DNA of 21,210 bases, from positions 1 to 21,210 of the forward strand of contig QMWY01000004.1 of assembly GCA_003661865.1 (NCBI GenBank), given 5' to 3'. The first letter of the stretch is position 1. Each line of letters begins with the position of its first letter. This document shows positions 14,734-21,210 of the stretch, one piece after another. The notes beneath the pieces are model-generated. The model was not told where the DNA came from. It ran no database searches and saw nothing but the letters and a program-made list of their open reading frames with translations. The DNA comes from Thermoprotei archaeon (GTDB lineage: Archaea > Thermoproteota > Thermoprotei_A > Sulfolobales > Ignisphaeraceae). A program made the position numbers and the translations under genes.

Positions 14734-14788
14734 CCTCAGCTGCCTGGTTACACATCACCCCATCAGCTCTTACGAGGATCATCACCGG
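14734..14788 (-). ncRNA. Box C/D guide sRNA
   Basis: Canonical archaeal C/D sRNA on the minus strand: box C GTGATGA (14779-14785), guide of exactly 12 nt, box D' CTGA (14763-14766), 4-nt spacer, box C' GTGATGT (14752-14758, one change from consensus), second guide of exactly 12 nt, box D CTGA (14736-14739). Both guides have the length expected for archaeal 2'-O-methylation complexes built on L7Ae, Nop5 and fibrillarin. Guide 1 is TCCTCGTAAGAG and guide 2 is GTAACCAGGCAG, so the complementary targets are CTCTTACGAGGA and CTGCCTGGTTAC, with the modified base opposite the fifth guide nucleotide from D' or D. I cannot place the targets from memory. It lies in the divergent space just upstream of the gene at 14284-14724. 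Confidence 0.85.
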
Positions 14789-14796
14789 TATTTAAG
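14789..14796. promoter_or_regulatory. TATA-like element between divergent genes
   Basis: TATTTAAG on the plus strand predicts initiation near 14818 for the gene at 14834. Its reverse, CTTAAATA, could serve the minus-strand gene at 14284-14724. It directly abuts box C of the sRNA, so it is too close to be the sRNA's own promoter. Confidence 0.45.
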
Positions 14797-14833
14797 CCCC
14801 AATCCATAACTGAGGCACCTGGTTGAAATAGCT

Positions 14834-15595
14834 TTGAGGTTCAGAGAGGGCTGCCGAGTTATTCCGCTAGAAGAGCTCCTGCTTCGCAGCGATACCGTTA
14901 GAAAGGTCGTTGAGCTATCGGCGGAGATACCTGTATATATCCTGACGAGCCCAGCGGTTATACGCGTAAGGCGGTCAAGGGGGCTTACATCTCTTGCACT
15001 AGCACCGCTAAGCGCGGTTATCTGCGGAGAAGCACAGCTTCAAGGCATTGAGATCGCAGAGGAGACGTGGCTCGATGTTAGGGTTGTTGTGCCATTCTCC
15101 CTGAACCCCCACGCCGCAGCGTGCTACGAACAGGTCTTAGGTATTGAGCCCCGTGTTAACAAAGATCTTGGCTCCGCATGCGCACGGGCAAGGTGCGAAT
15201 CGCTATCTGAACTGATCAGGCACATAGACTCCGCAAGGAGTCTCGGTAAGGGAATAACATTCTTTAATGGTGACCGCGAAGCTAGGGATGTTCTACTCGT
15301 AAGTGCTGTTCATCCGTTGGCAGCGGCTATTAAGGCTGTGCTCCACCGCGATATACCTGTTCCGTGGCGGGTGTGCAGCTCTATTAGAAAACCCCTTCCC
15401 CCATGGGTAGAGCCGATAGCGGTTAGCTCGGAGGGCTGCCTATCTATAGGAGAGGTTCTTGAGGGTGCAGTTATCGTTCCGGAAACCCTTATCACGAACC
15501 CTATAGGTCGCCTAGCGGCGCTCTACTCGTTAAGTGTGGACACTTCCTCAGCTAGCGGTAGGGTCTATATATCCATCCTCAAAAACCGCCTTTAG
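14834..15595 (+). CDS. Hypothetical protein, 253 aa
   Basis: I do not recognise this protein. It appears soluble and alpha/beta, with hydrophobic strands (IPVYILTSPAVIRV, DVRVVVPFSL, AVIVPETLIT) and a His- and Cys-containing centre (PHAAACYEQ, SACARARCES). There is no Walker, Rossmann or metal-binding signature that I can name. The start is TTG 14834, the only common start near the 5' end; an in-frame TAA lies 9 codons upstream. A TATA box at 14789-14796 gives a leader of about 16 nt. Its last 48 bases overlap the 3' end of the convergent XPB gene. Confidence 0.6.
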   Translation: MRFREGCRVIPLEELLLRSDTVRKVVELSAEIPVYILTSPAVIRVRRSRGLTSLALAPLSAVICGEAQLQGIEIAEETWLDVRVVVPFSLNPHAAACYEQVLGIEPRVNKDLGSACARARCESLSELIRHIDSARSLGKGITFFNGDREARDVLLVSAVHPLAAAIKAVLHRDIPVPWRVCSSIRKPLPPWVEPIAVSSEGCLSIGEVLEGAVIVPETLITNPIGRLAALYSLSVDTSSASGRVYISILKNRL

Positions 15596-17203
15596 AAGCT
15601 GTTTCCTCCTCCTAGCCTCAGCCTCCTCAAAAGTATTCTTAACCACAACCTCGTAGAGCCTCGCCTCTTTACCCGGTGCCGGGCGTAGAAGCCTGCCGAG
15701 CCTCTGTATGAACTGCCTTCTAGATCCCGTACCCGCAACTATTATACCCACATTGGCGTCAGGTATGTCAAGACCCTCATCACCAACCGTTGTCACTACA
15801 AGCACCCTCGTCAGCCCCTCCCTGAACTGCTCTAGCCTTCGCCTTCTCGTCTCTTCATCGAGCTCCCCAGTGACAACGACAGCTCCTAAGTACTCCCCGA
15901 GTTTGTAGGCCTGGTCGAGGTACTGGGTGAAAACTATGATCTTGCTCCCTCGAGCAACCTCCCTCTCCACAATGCTCTTAACAGCCTCATACTTAGACCT
16001 GGAGTTGTGCACAAGCTGCCTGATCTCGTTATGGATCCTCACTGCTTTAACCGCCTCCTCAACACCTCTTCGCGCAGCGGCTAGGACATCCTCGAACGGT
16101 GCATAGCCTACCAGCGACCTGTACGCGGCTACCAGCTCCCTGTACTTCCTCTCCTCTTCAGGCGTAAGCCTCACCTTAACTGTCACGATCCTAAAGGGTG
16201 CTAGGTAGCCCATCTCGGTAAGCTCCTTAGGACTCTTCGAGTACACAACGCCACCCATAAGCGGGAAGAGCTCGCGATGCCTACCATCCTCCCTAACGAC
16301 AGTTGCCGAGAGCCCCATTCTCATAGGGGCAACAGCATTCATCGCGATGTACCGGAACTTGTCCGCTGGCAGGTGATGTACCTCATCTATAACCAGGAAT
16401 GAGAAGTAGGGCGATAGCTTGTCTATGTACCTATACGCTGATTGATAAGTCGTGACGGTTACCGGGGCTATTCTCTTGTCGCCTGAGTAGAACAAACCTA
16501 TAGAGGTTCTCGGAATATCAGTGAACTTGGCTATCTGATCAACCCATTGAAACATCTGCTCCTTAGTGAACGCGACTATAAGCGTTCTGACCCCGAGCAT
16601 CGTGAGCGCCGCGATGGCTATGATGGTCTTGCCACTCCCCGTGGGCAGGGCTATGACGCCGCGGTACTTATTGGACGCCCACGCCTGCAATGCTTCACGC
16701 TGGTAATCCCGAAGCTGCCCTAGGAAATGGGGCTTTATGGGGAGCTCTGCACGAGGCTCAATACCGGTTTCGTTAATGACCTCAACCCCCCTCCTCTCGA
16801 GGGTCTCCATCACCTCGAAGAGGTACATAGGCTTGACTATGAACGCCCTACGTGAACGGTCGTAGCTCAGTGCGTGCTTTAGATCATCAATAAGCTTGCC
16901 CAGGTAGCCCTGCGGCTCCAGTAGGTACTCGTTACCGTACCTCTTCACCACAACCCTTAACCTGTTCCTCTCAAGAACCTTCTCAAGGTACCTCAACTCC
17001 CCTTGCCCCAACTCAACTCCATAGCGATCCAGGATCTCTACGACGTCCTCGATGTCAAGACCGTTCCTCAGAATCCTATCTACATCGATGGCGAAGCGAG
17101 AGCCCCTAGCTCCATCCCGTCCGAGGTACCGAGCTATCCTAAGGAGCTCATGGAACTCCTCATCACTTAGCCACTGCTCAATTGTGAACTCTATCCTCCT
17201 CAT
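15548..17203 (-). CDS. XPB-type DNA helicase
   Basis: Superfamily 2 DNA helicase/translocase of the XPB (Rad25/ERCC3) family, 551 aa, acting in DNA opening for repair or transcription-linked processes. Visible: N-terminal damage-recognition-like domain (1-155), Q-motif region RDYQREAL, Walker A PTGSGKT (187-193), DEVHH (273-277), motif III SATVVRED (299-306) containing the RED motif typical of XPB, the thumb-like insertion around 345-400, and motif VI QRLGRLLRP (500-508). Length matches archaeal XPB. The partner nuclease Bax1, often adjacent to archaeal XPB, is not beside it here. ATG 17203 is preceded by GGGGAG and a TATA-like TTTATGAAC at 17243-17251. The 3' end overlaps the convergent gene by 48 bp. 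Confidence 0.93.
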   Translation of the reverse strand: MRRIEFTIEQWLSDEEFHELLRIARYLGRDGARGSRFAIDVDRILRNGLDIEDVVEILDRYGVELGQGELRYLEKVLERNRLRVVVKRYGNEYLLEPQGYLGKLIDDLKHALSYDRSRRAFIVKPMYLFEVMETLERRGVEVINETGIEPRAELPIKPHFLGQLRDYQREALQAWASNKYRGVIALPTGSGKTIIAIAALTMLGVRTLIVAFTKEQMFQWVDQIAKFTDIPRTSIGLFYSGDKRIAPVTVTTYQSAYRYIDKLSPYFSFLVIDEVHHLPADKFRYIAMNAVAPMRMGLSATVVREDGRHRELFPLMGGVVYSKSPKELTEMGYLAPFRIVTVKVRLTPEEERKYRELVAAYRSLVGYAPFEDVLAAARRGVEEAVKAVRIHNEIRQLVHNSRSKYEAVKSIVEREVARGSKIIVFTQYLDQAYKLGEYLGAVVVTGELDEETRRRRLEQFREGLTRVLVVTTVGDEGLDIPDANVGIIVAGTGSRRQFIQRLGRLLRPAPGKEARLYEVVVKNTFEEAEARRRKQLLKAVFEDGYIDPTAS

Positions 17204-17242
17204 TACCCAGCGCTCCCCTAAGCACTACTAGCCTTTGAATAG

Positions 17243-17251
17243 TTCATAAAC
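17243..17251 (-). promoter_or_regulatory. TATA box of the XPB gene
   Basis: GTTTATGAA on the minus strand predicts initiation near 17221, about 18 nt before the ATG. It sits in the 56-bp space after the stop of the upstream gene, so XPB can be transcribed independently. Confidence 0.45.
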
Positions 17252-17259
17252 CCTTAACC

Positions 17260-17694
17260 TTACTCAAAGGTGTCCAAGAAGTAGCCATCTATAAGGGGTC
17301 TTAGGTTCTTACCAAAGAGCTCGTGGGCGAGGTAGGCGACGGAGTCGATTGATTGCTTTATTGAGTACTCATCGACGGGTAGTATGATGCCGTCGTCCTC
17401 GCCATACTTGAATATGTAGCCGCCAACGCTGTTCAGAACCTTCGTGAGCTTATCTAGCTTGATATCCCTATTCATTTCAGGATTCATAACCACCATCACC
17501 GCTATGGGCACTATATCCTCCTCGAAGGGATTCACTTCACAGGCGAGGAGCCCCATCATAAACGTAGGCTCAACACTTAGGGTATAGTAAACGAGGTTCA
17601 TACCCCATGCACGTGCCTCTTCAACACTTAGCCACACTATATCTCTTCTGACCAAGTAATCTTTGACCTCATTGAGAAAATCCTCTATACGCAT
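17260..17694 (-). CDS. Hypothetical acidic protein, 144 aa
   Basis: Unrecognised. It is acidic, with an N-terminal helix (IEDFLNEVKDYL), a central beta-rich part (NLVYYTLSV, MMGLLACEV, DIVPIAVMVVMNPEM), helix-strand (KLTKVLNSVGGYIFKYG) and a last helix (SIDSVAYLAHELFG). The order helix-strands-helix recalls the YbjN/secretion-chaperone-like fold, but this is only a shape comparison. ATG 17694 lies about 12 nt after the initiation point predicted from the shared palindromic TATA box. It is divergent from gatC. Confidence 0.68.
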   Translation of the reverse strand: MRIEDFLNEVKDYLVRRDIVWLSVEEARAWGMNLVYYTLSVEPTFMMGLLACEVNPFEEDIVPIAVMVVMNPEMNRDIKLDKLTKVLNSVGGYIFKYGEDDGIILPVDEYSIKQSIDSVAYLAHELFGKNLRPLIDGYFLDTFE

Positions 17695-17724
17695 AGAGTT
17701 CCCTCTATGTAGCGCTGTTCATAG

Positions 17725-17738
17725 CGGCTTTAAAGCCG
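17725..17738. promoter_or_regulatory. Symmetrical TATA element shared by gatC and the divergent gene
   Basis: CGGCTTTAAAGCCG is a perfect 14-bp palindrome centred on TTTAAA. Read on the plus strand it predicts initiation near 17758, 6 nt before the gatC ATG; read on the minus strand it predicts initiation near 17706, 12 nt before the ATG at 17694. I see no second TATA box in the 69-bp space. Confidence 0.6.
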
Positions 17739-17763
17739 TTGCTACACACGAAACACATAGCGT

Positions 17764-18084
17764 ATGGGGTGTAGCCACTTGGTTAAGGAGCTGGGCGATA
17801 TTGAGGATGTGATTAGGCATCTCGAGAGGCTCGCCTTGATAAAGTTCACTGACGACGAGCGTGTTAAGCTTAGCTCGGAGATCCGCAAGATACTCAACTT
17901 CTTCAACCAGCTAAACGAGCTTGGCGATTTAAAGGATGTTGAGCCCCTATTCCACGTACTAGACATCGAGTCTCCGCTACGCGACGACGAACCTGAGGTG
18001 TGCAGCATACCTGCCAGCGAGCTGCTAAGCAATGTCCTGAGGGAGGGTAGCTACGTAAAAGGGCCACGAACTGTTACGGGGTGA
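17764..18084 (+). CDS. gatC: Asp/Glu-tRNA amidotransferase subunit C
   Basis: Small subunit that clamps GatA and GatB together, 106 aa. Typical GatC features are the helix after DVIRHLERLALIKFTDDE, the helical SEIRKILNFFNQLNEL, and the extended VEPLFHVLDIESPLRDDEP that wraps around GatA. ATG 17764 gives a nearly leaderless message under the palindromic TATA box; TTG 17779, with GGGGTG before it, is a possible alternative. The stop overlaps the GTG start of gatA (GTGA), a sign of translational coupling in an operon. Confidence 0.93.
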   Translation: MGCSHLVKELGDIEDVIRHLERLALIKFTDDERVKLSSEIRKILNFFNQLNELGDLKDVEPLFHVLDIESPLRDDEPEVCSIPASELLSNVLREGSYVKGPRTVTG

Positions 18085-19556
18085 CGAAGCTGGACTACGT
18101 ATATGCATCAGCTACCGAACTCCTCACGTATTTTCGTTCGGATCCCGATAAGATCCTTGATTACCTCGAAGCGATCTATGATAGGATCCGTAAGGTCGAG
18201 GCCAAGGTTAGGAGCTACATAACTCTGAGAAGCCGCGAGGAGGTCGAGAGGGAGGCTGAGAATGTTGTTAAAAGGCTTAAGCAAGGCGAGGATCTCGCCT
18301 TAGCGGGCATAGCTGTAGCGGTTAAGGATAACATATCGACACGGGGGATCAGGACCACATGCGCATCAAGAATGCTTGAGAACTACGTTCCGCCTTACGA
18401 TGCAACGGCGGTTAAGCTGCTGAAGGAGAGCGGCGCGGTAATCATAGGTAAGACCAATATGGACGAGTTCGCAATGGGCTCAACAACCGAGACCAGCGCG
18501 TTCTTCCCCACTAGGAACCCTTGGGATCTCGAAAGGGTTCCTGGAGGATCATCTGGTGGTAGTGCCGCCGCCTTAGCGGCTGGAGAGGCTAGTCTTGCAC
18601 TAGGGAGCGATACAGGTGGCTCTGTTAGGTGCCCTGCCGCGTTCACCGCCACCGTAGGTCTGAAACCCACCTATGGGCTCGTAAGCCGCTTCGGCTTAAT
18701 AGCCTACGCCAGCAGCCTCGATCAGATCGGGCCGATGGCGCGTACCATTGCCGACGTAGCCCTCCTACTTAGCGTTATAGCAGTCCACGACCCAAAGGAC
18801 TCTACGTCCATACCTAGGAACGGTAAGACAGATTATTACTTCAAGCTTGAGGAGCTGATGAGCTCCAGGCCCCGTCTAAGGATTGCTGTTGTTAAGGAGC
18901 TGTGGCGGGGTCTAGAAGAAGATGTGGAGCGCGTGCTACACAGGATCCTTGACAGGATCTGTGGAGAGCATACATGTGACGAGGTCTCCATACCCATCAC
19001 ACGTTATGCGCTACCCGCATACTACATAATAGCTATGGCTGAGGCGAGCTCAAACCTCGCTAGGTATGATGGGCTGAGGTACGGACTCCATGTAGATGTA
19101 GAGGGGAGAAGCTGGATTGAGGTGTTCACTGAGGTTAGGTCTAGGGGCTTTGGATTTGAGGTTAAGAAGCGGATAGCTCTAGGAGCATTTATATTAAGCG
19201 CTGGGTACCAGGAGCAGTACTACATAAGAGCCCTCAGGGTTCGGAGGCTTCTGAAGAATGAGTTTGATAGGGTGTTTAAGAGATTCGACCTAGTAGCCTT
19301 ACCATCGATGCCGATCAAGCCTCCGCGACTGGGGGAGGCTATAACTGACCCCATAAAGCTTTATACAATGGATATAGACACTGTTATAGCTAACCTGATA
19401 GGGAGCCCTGCGATAAGTGTGCCTGCGGGACTGGCAGCAACACTACCGGTCGGTATCCAGTTCATGGGCCCCCCTCTATCGGAGGAGAAGCTCCTCTACG
19501 CGGGTGCGCTAGTTGAGGAGCTTAGGAGAGGAGCAGCCCTAAAGCCACCTATCTAG
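18081..19556 (+). CDS. gatA: Asp/Glu-tRNA amidotransferase subunit A (amidase)
   Basis: Glutaminase subunit that releases ammonia from glutamine for tRNA-dependent amidation, 491 aa. The Ser-cisSer-Lys triad of amidase-signature enzymes is K82 in AVKDN, S157 in GGSSGGS and S181 in DTGGSVR; the spacings of 75 and 24 residues equal those of well-studied GatA proteins. Family motifs IIGKTNMDEFAMGSTTE and LKPTYGLVSRFGLIAYASSL are intact. In archaea GatCAB chiefly makes Asn-tRNA from Asp-tRNA, because GatDE handles Gln-tRNA; that is family knowledge and not visible here. GTG start overlaps the gatC stop by 4 bp; gatB follows after 13 bp. Confidence 0.97.
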   Translation: MTKLDYVYASATELLTYFRSDPDKILDYLEAIYDRIRKVEAKVRSYITLRSREEVEREAENVVKRLKQGEDLALAGIAVAVKDNISTRGIRTTCASRMLENYVPPYDATAVKLLKESGAVIIGKTNMDEFAMGSTTETSAFFPTRNPWDLERVPGGSSGGSAAALAAGEASLALGSDTGGSVRCPAAFTATVGLKPTYGLVSRFGLIAYASSLDQIGPMARTIADVALLLSVIAVHDPKDSTSIPRNGKTDYYFKLEELMSSRPRLRIAVVKELWRGLEEDVERVLHRILDRICGEHTCDEVSIPITRYALPAYYIIAMAEASSNLARYDGLRYGLHVDVEGRSWIEVFTEVRSRGFGFEVKKRIALGAFILSAGYQEQYYIRALRVRRLLKNEFDRVFKRFDLVALPSMPIKPPRLGEAITDPIKLYTMDIDTVIANLIGSPAISVPAGLAATLPVGIQFMGPPLSEEKLLYAGALVEELRRGAALKPPI

Positions 19557-19569
19557 GGGTGCTGCGGGT

Positions 19570-21015
19570 ATGGGTGATGTGAGGATAGGGCTCGAGATAC
19601 ACGTGCAGATAACGGCATTGAAAACCAAGCTCTTCTGCCCTTGCCCAGCTGATTACAGGGGTAAGGAGCCCAACAGCCACGTATGCCCCGTATGTCTAGG
19701 GCTACCCGGTGTGCTACCCGTGATAAACCGCGATGCTGTGAAGTACGCTGCAATGGTGGCAATAGCCCTCAACTGCAAGATCTCGGACAGGCTTGTATTC
19801 GTAAGGAAGCATTACTTCTACCCTGATATGCCTAAAAACTACCAGATATCGCAGTATGACGGTGTGGGCTCGACCCCCTTCTGCCGGGAAGGGTTCCTGA
19901 AGCTGACTATCAACGGTCATGAAAAGATCGTCAGGATAAGGAGGATAAATATCGAGGAGGATCCTGGAAGAATAACCTACCCCACGGGAGACATAGCAAC
20001 AAGCCCATACAGTCTCATAGATTACAACCGTGCCGGTATAGCACTGCTAGAGATCGTGACGGAGCCCGATATCGAGAGCCCCCAGGAGGCGAGGGCGTTT
20101 CTTACAAAACTCATAAACATACTTGAACACCTAGGCGTAACCGATACTAGCCTCGAGGGGTCGTTCCGCGTAGACGCAAACATATCCCTAGGTGGGGGTA
20201 GCAGGGTAGAGATCAAGAACATAGGCTCTATAAAAGACGTTGAGAGGGCCCTTGCATACGAGATCCTGAGGCAGCGAACAATAATTGAACGTGGAGGAAT
20301 CGTGAGAAGGGAGACTAGGCATTGGGATCCAGTACGCAAAGTAACGATCACCCTAAGGGCTAAGGAGGTTGAGGAGGACTATAGGTACTTCCCAGACCCC
20401 GATCTACCGCCCGTGAGGATAACCAGTGAGTTCATAGTGAGTGTTAGGAGGTCCATGCCCGAGCTCCCTGATATGCGTATAGAAAGGTTTATGAAGCAGT
20501 ATGGGCTTGATAGGTACCACTCAACCGTCCTTGTCTCTCAGAAGTGGCTAGCTGACTTCTTTGAGGAGGCGGCTAAACACTACACCAGATACAAGAAGCT
20601 GGCCGATATTCTCATAACCGATTTCCTCAGATGGGTTAATGAATACGGTATTAAGCCTCATGAGTTAAGGGCAAGGCCTATTCACATAGCAAGGCTGCTT
20701 GAGCTACTAGACAAGGGCTTGATAAGCATAAAGATAGCCAAGGAGATAATGCCTGAAATAGTTAGGAGCGGTTCCGACCCTGAGAAACTCATTCGCACAC
20801 GGGGTTTGCTAAGAATAACTAACCGCGATGAGCTACAACAGATCGTGCGTGAGGTGATGAGGAGCAACCCTAAGGCTGTTGAGGATGCTCTACGTAACCC
20901 TCGCGCTATAAACTACATTGTGGGGCTCGTCATGAAGCGTACACGGGGCCGTGCTGACCCGAAGCTAACCATTGAATTAATAAAAAACGAGCTGCAGCGT
21001 TACAAGGCTTCCTAA
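19570..21015 (+). CDS. gatB: Asp/Glu-tRNA amidotransferase subunit B
   Basis: Kinase/amidotransferase subunit that phosphorylates the misacylated aminoacyl-tRNA and replaces the phosphate with ammonia, 481 aa. The N-terminal signature GLEIHVQI and the cysteines C23, C25, C39 and C42 (CPC...CPVC) form the zinc site. HYFYPDMPKNYQISQYD is the conserved nucleotide/Mg2+ site block. DPDLPPV precedes the helical linker. The C-terminal tail domain (residues about 330-481) is the YqeY-like tRNA-binding part. Length and motifs are complete. It is the last gene of the gatCAB operon and lacks a clear hairpin terminator. Confidence 0.97.
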   Translation: MGDVRIGLEIHVQITALKTKLFCPCPADYRGKEPNSHVCPVCLGLPGVLPVINRDAVKYAAMVAIALNCKISDRLVFVRKHYFYPDMPKNYQISQYDGVGSTPFCREGFLKLTINGHEKIVRIRRINIEEDPGRITYPTGDIATSPYSLIDYNRAGIALLEIVTEPDIESPQEARAFLTKLINILEHLGVTDTSLEGSFRVDANISLGGGSRVEIKNIGSIKDVERALAYEILRQRTIIERGGIVRRETRHWDPVRKVTITLRAKEVEEDYRYFPDPDLPPVRITSEFIVSVRRSMPELPDMRIERFMKQYGLDRYHSTVLVSQKWLADFFEEAAKHYTRYKKLADILITDFLRWVNEYGIKPHELRARPIHIARLLELLDKGLISIKIAKEIMPEIVRSGSDPEKLIRTRGLLRITNRDELQQIVREVMRSNPKAVEDALRNPRAINYIVGLVMKRTRGRADPKLTIELIKNELQRYKAS

Positions 21016-21025
21016 GAGCCATTAC

Positions 21026-21077
21026 TCACCGCGTGGGTTTCTCATCACGCATCAGTTCTTAAAACCCCGATCATCGC
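21026..21077 (-). ncRNA. Possible box C/D-like RNA downstream of tfs
   Basis: In the gap between gatB and tfs, reading on the minus strand: GCGATGA (21071-21077, overlapping the tfs stop), 15 nt, perfect CTGA (21052-21055), 3-nt spacer, perfect GTGATGA (21042-21048), 12 nt, then GTGA (21026-21029) where CTGA is expected. The internal C'/D' pair is perfect but the terminal boxes are degenerate, which is the reverse of the usual pattern, so this is tentative. Confidence 0.33.
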
Positions 21078-21210
21078 TACTCGTACTCCCTCCATACATA
21101 GCCACACCGGGCACACTTAAAGAACCTCGTAGTGGGCTCGTCAGCTGCGCGTGTCTGGACCTCCCAGTAGTAGACCTCGTCATAGCCGCAGCGCGGACAC
21201 CTCACAACAC
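21077..21210 (-). CDS. tfs: Transcription factor S, C-terminal zinc ribbon (runs off window)
   Basis: The last 43 codons of archaeal transcription elongation factor S, the TFIIS/RPB9-like protein that makes RNA polymerase cleave backtracked transcripts. The zinc ribbon ligands are CPRC and, near the end, CARCG. Between them lies the family's QTRAADEPTTRFFKC segment with the acidic D-E pair that reaches into the polymerase active site. It ends with YVWREYE and a TAG stop. The N-terminal ribbon lies beyond the window. It converges with gatB, 61 bp apart. Confidence 0.93.
   Translation of the reverse strand, partial: VVRCPRCGYDEVYYWEVQTRAADEPTTRFFKCARCGYVWREYE

Noticed and set aside
15770..15810. 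GTGATGA followed by CTGA within the XPB gene (minus strand)
   Set aside because: It encodes the conserved VGDEGLDIPDA helicase motif; no second box pair is present.

Overview
The window looks like chromosomal core sequence from a hyperthermophilic crenarchaeon (Thermoproteota), most likely of the Desulfurococcales/Pyrodictiaceae kind. The grounds are a full-length reverse gyrase, two Alba chromatin proteins, an archaeal-type valyl-tRNA synthetase, a GatCAB amidotransferase, archaeal XPB helicase, archaeal TATA boxes with very short leaders, many GTG/TTG starts and very dense packing. The order-level placement is an inference from gene content and moderately high GC. I see no insertion sequence, CRISPR array, prophage or transferred island.

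Layout. 1-605 (minus): the 5' part of a probable M28-family peptidase and a small unknown gene. 664-2404 (minus): a MIG/MutY-like HhH-GPD DNA glycosylase overlapping a THUMP-SPOUT RNA methyltransferase-like protein. 2551-5646 (plus): valS, a candidate box C/D sRNA overlapping its stop codon, and an unknown gene. 5615-6802: an unknown minus-strand gene and a divergent HD-domain phosphohydrolase. 6809-9809 (minus): an RsmB/NSUN-type RNA m5C methyltransferase, tRNA-Glu(UUC), a phosphoribosyltransferase and a Pol-beta-type nucleotidyltransferase. 9863-14230: reverse gyrase bracketed by two alba paralogs. 14284-14833: a winged-helix-like protein with a canonical box C/D sRNA gene immediately upstream. 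14834-17694: an unknown protein, XPB helicase and another unknown protein. 17764-21015 (plus): the gatC-gatA-gatB operon. 21077-21210 (minus): the C-terminal end of transcription factor S.

Two themes run through the region. One is RNA maturation and aminoacylation: ValRS, GatCAB, tRNA-Glu, two RNA methyltransferases and C/D guide RNAs. The other is DNA topology, chromatin and repair: reverse gyrase, two Albas, XPB and a mismatch glycosylase. Intergenic spaces are short (the longest is about 160 bp) and several convergent gene pairs overlap or nearly touch. The least expected signals are the C/D sRNA genes in small intergenic gaps, the alba-rgy-alba arrangement, and a perfectly symmetrical TATA box between gatC and its divergent neighbour. 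Six genes have no function I can name.
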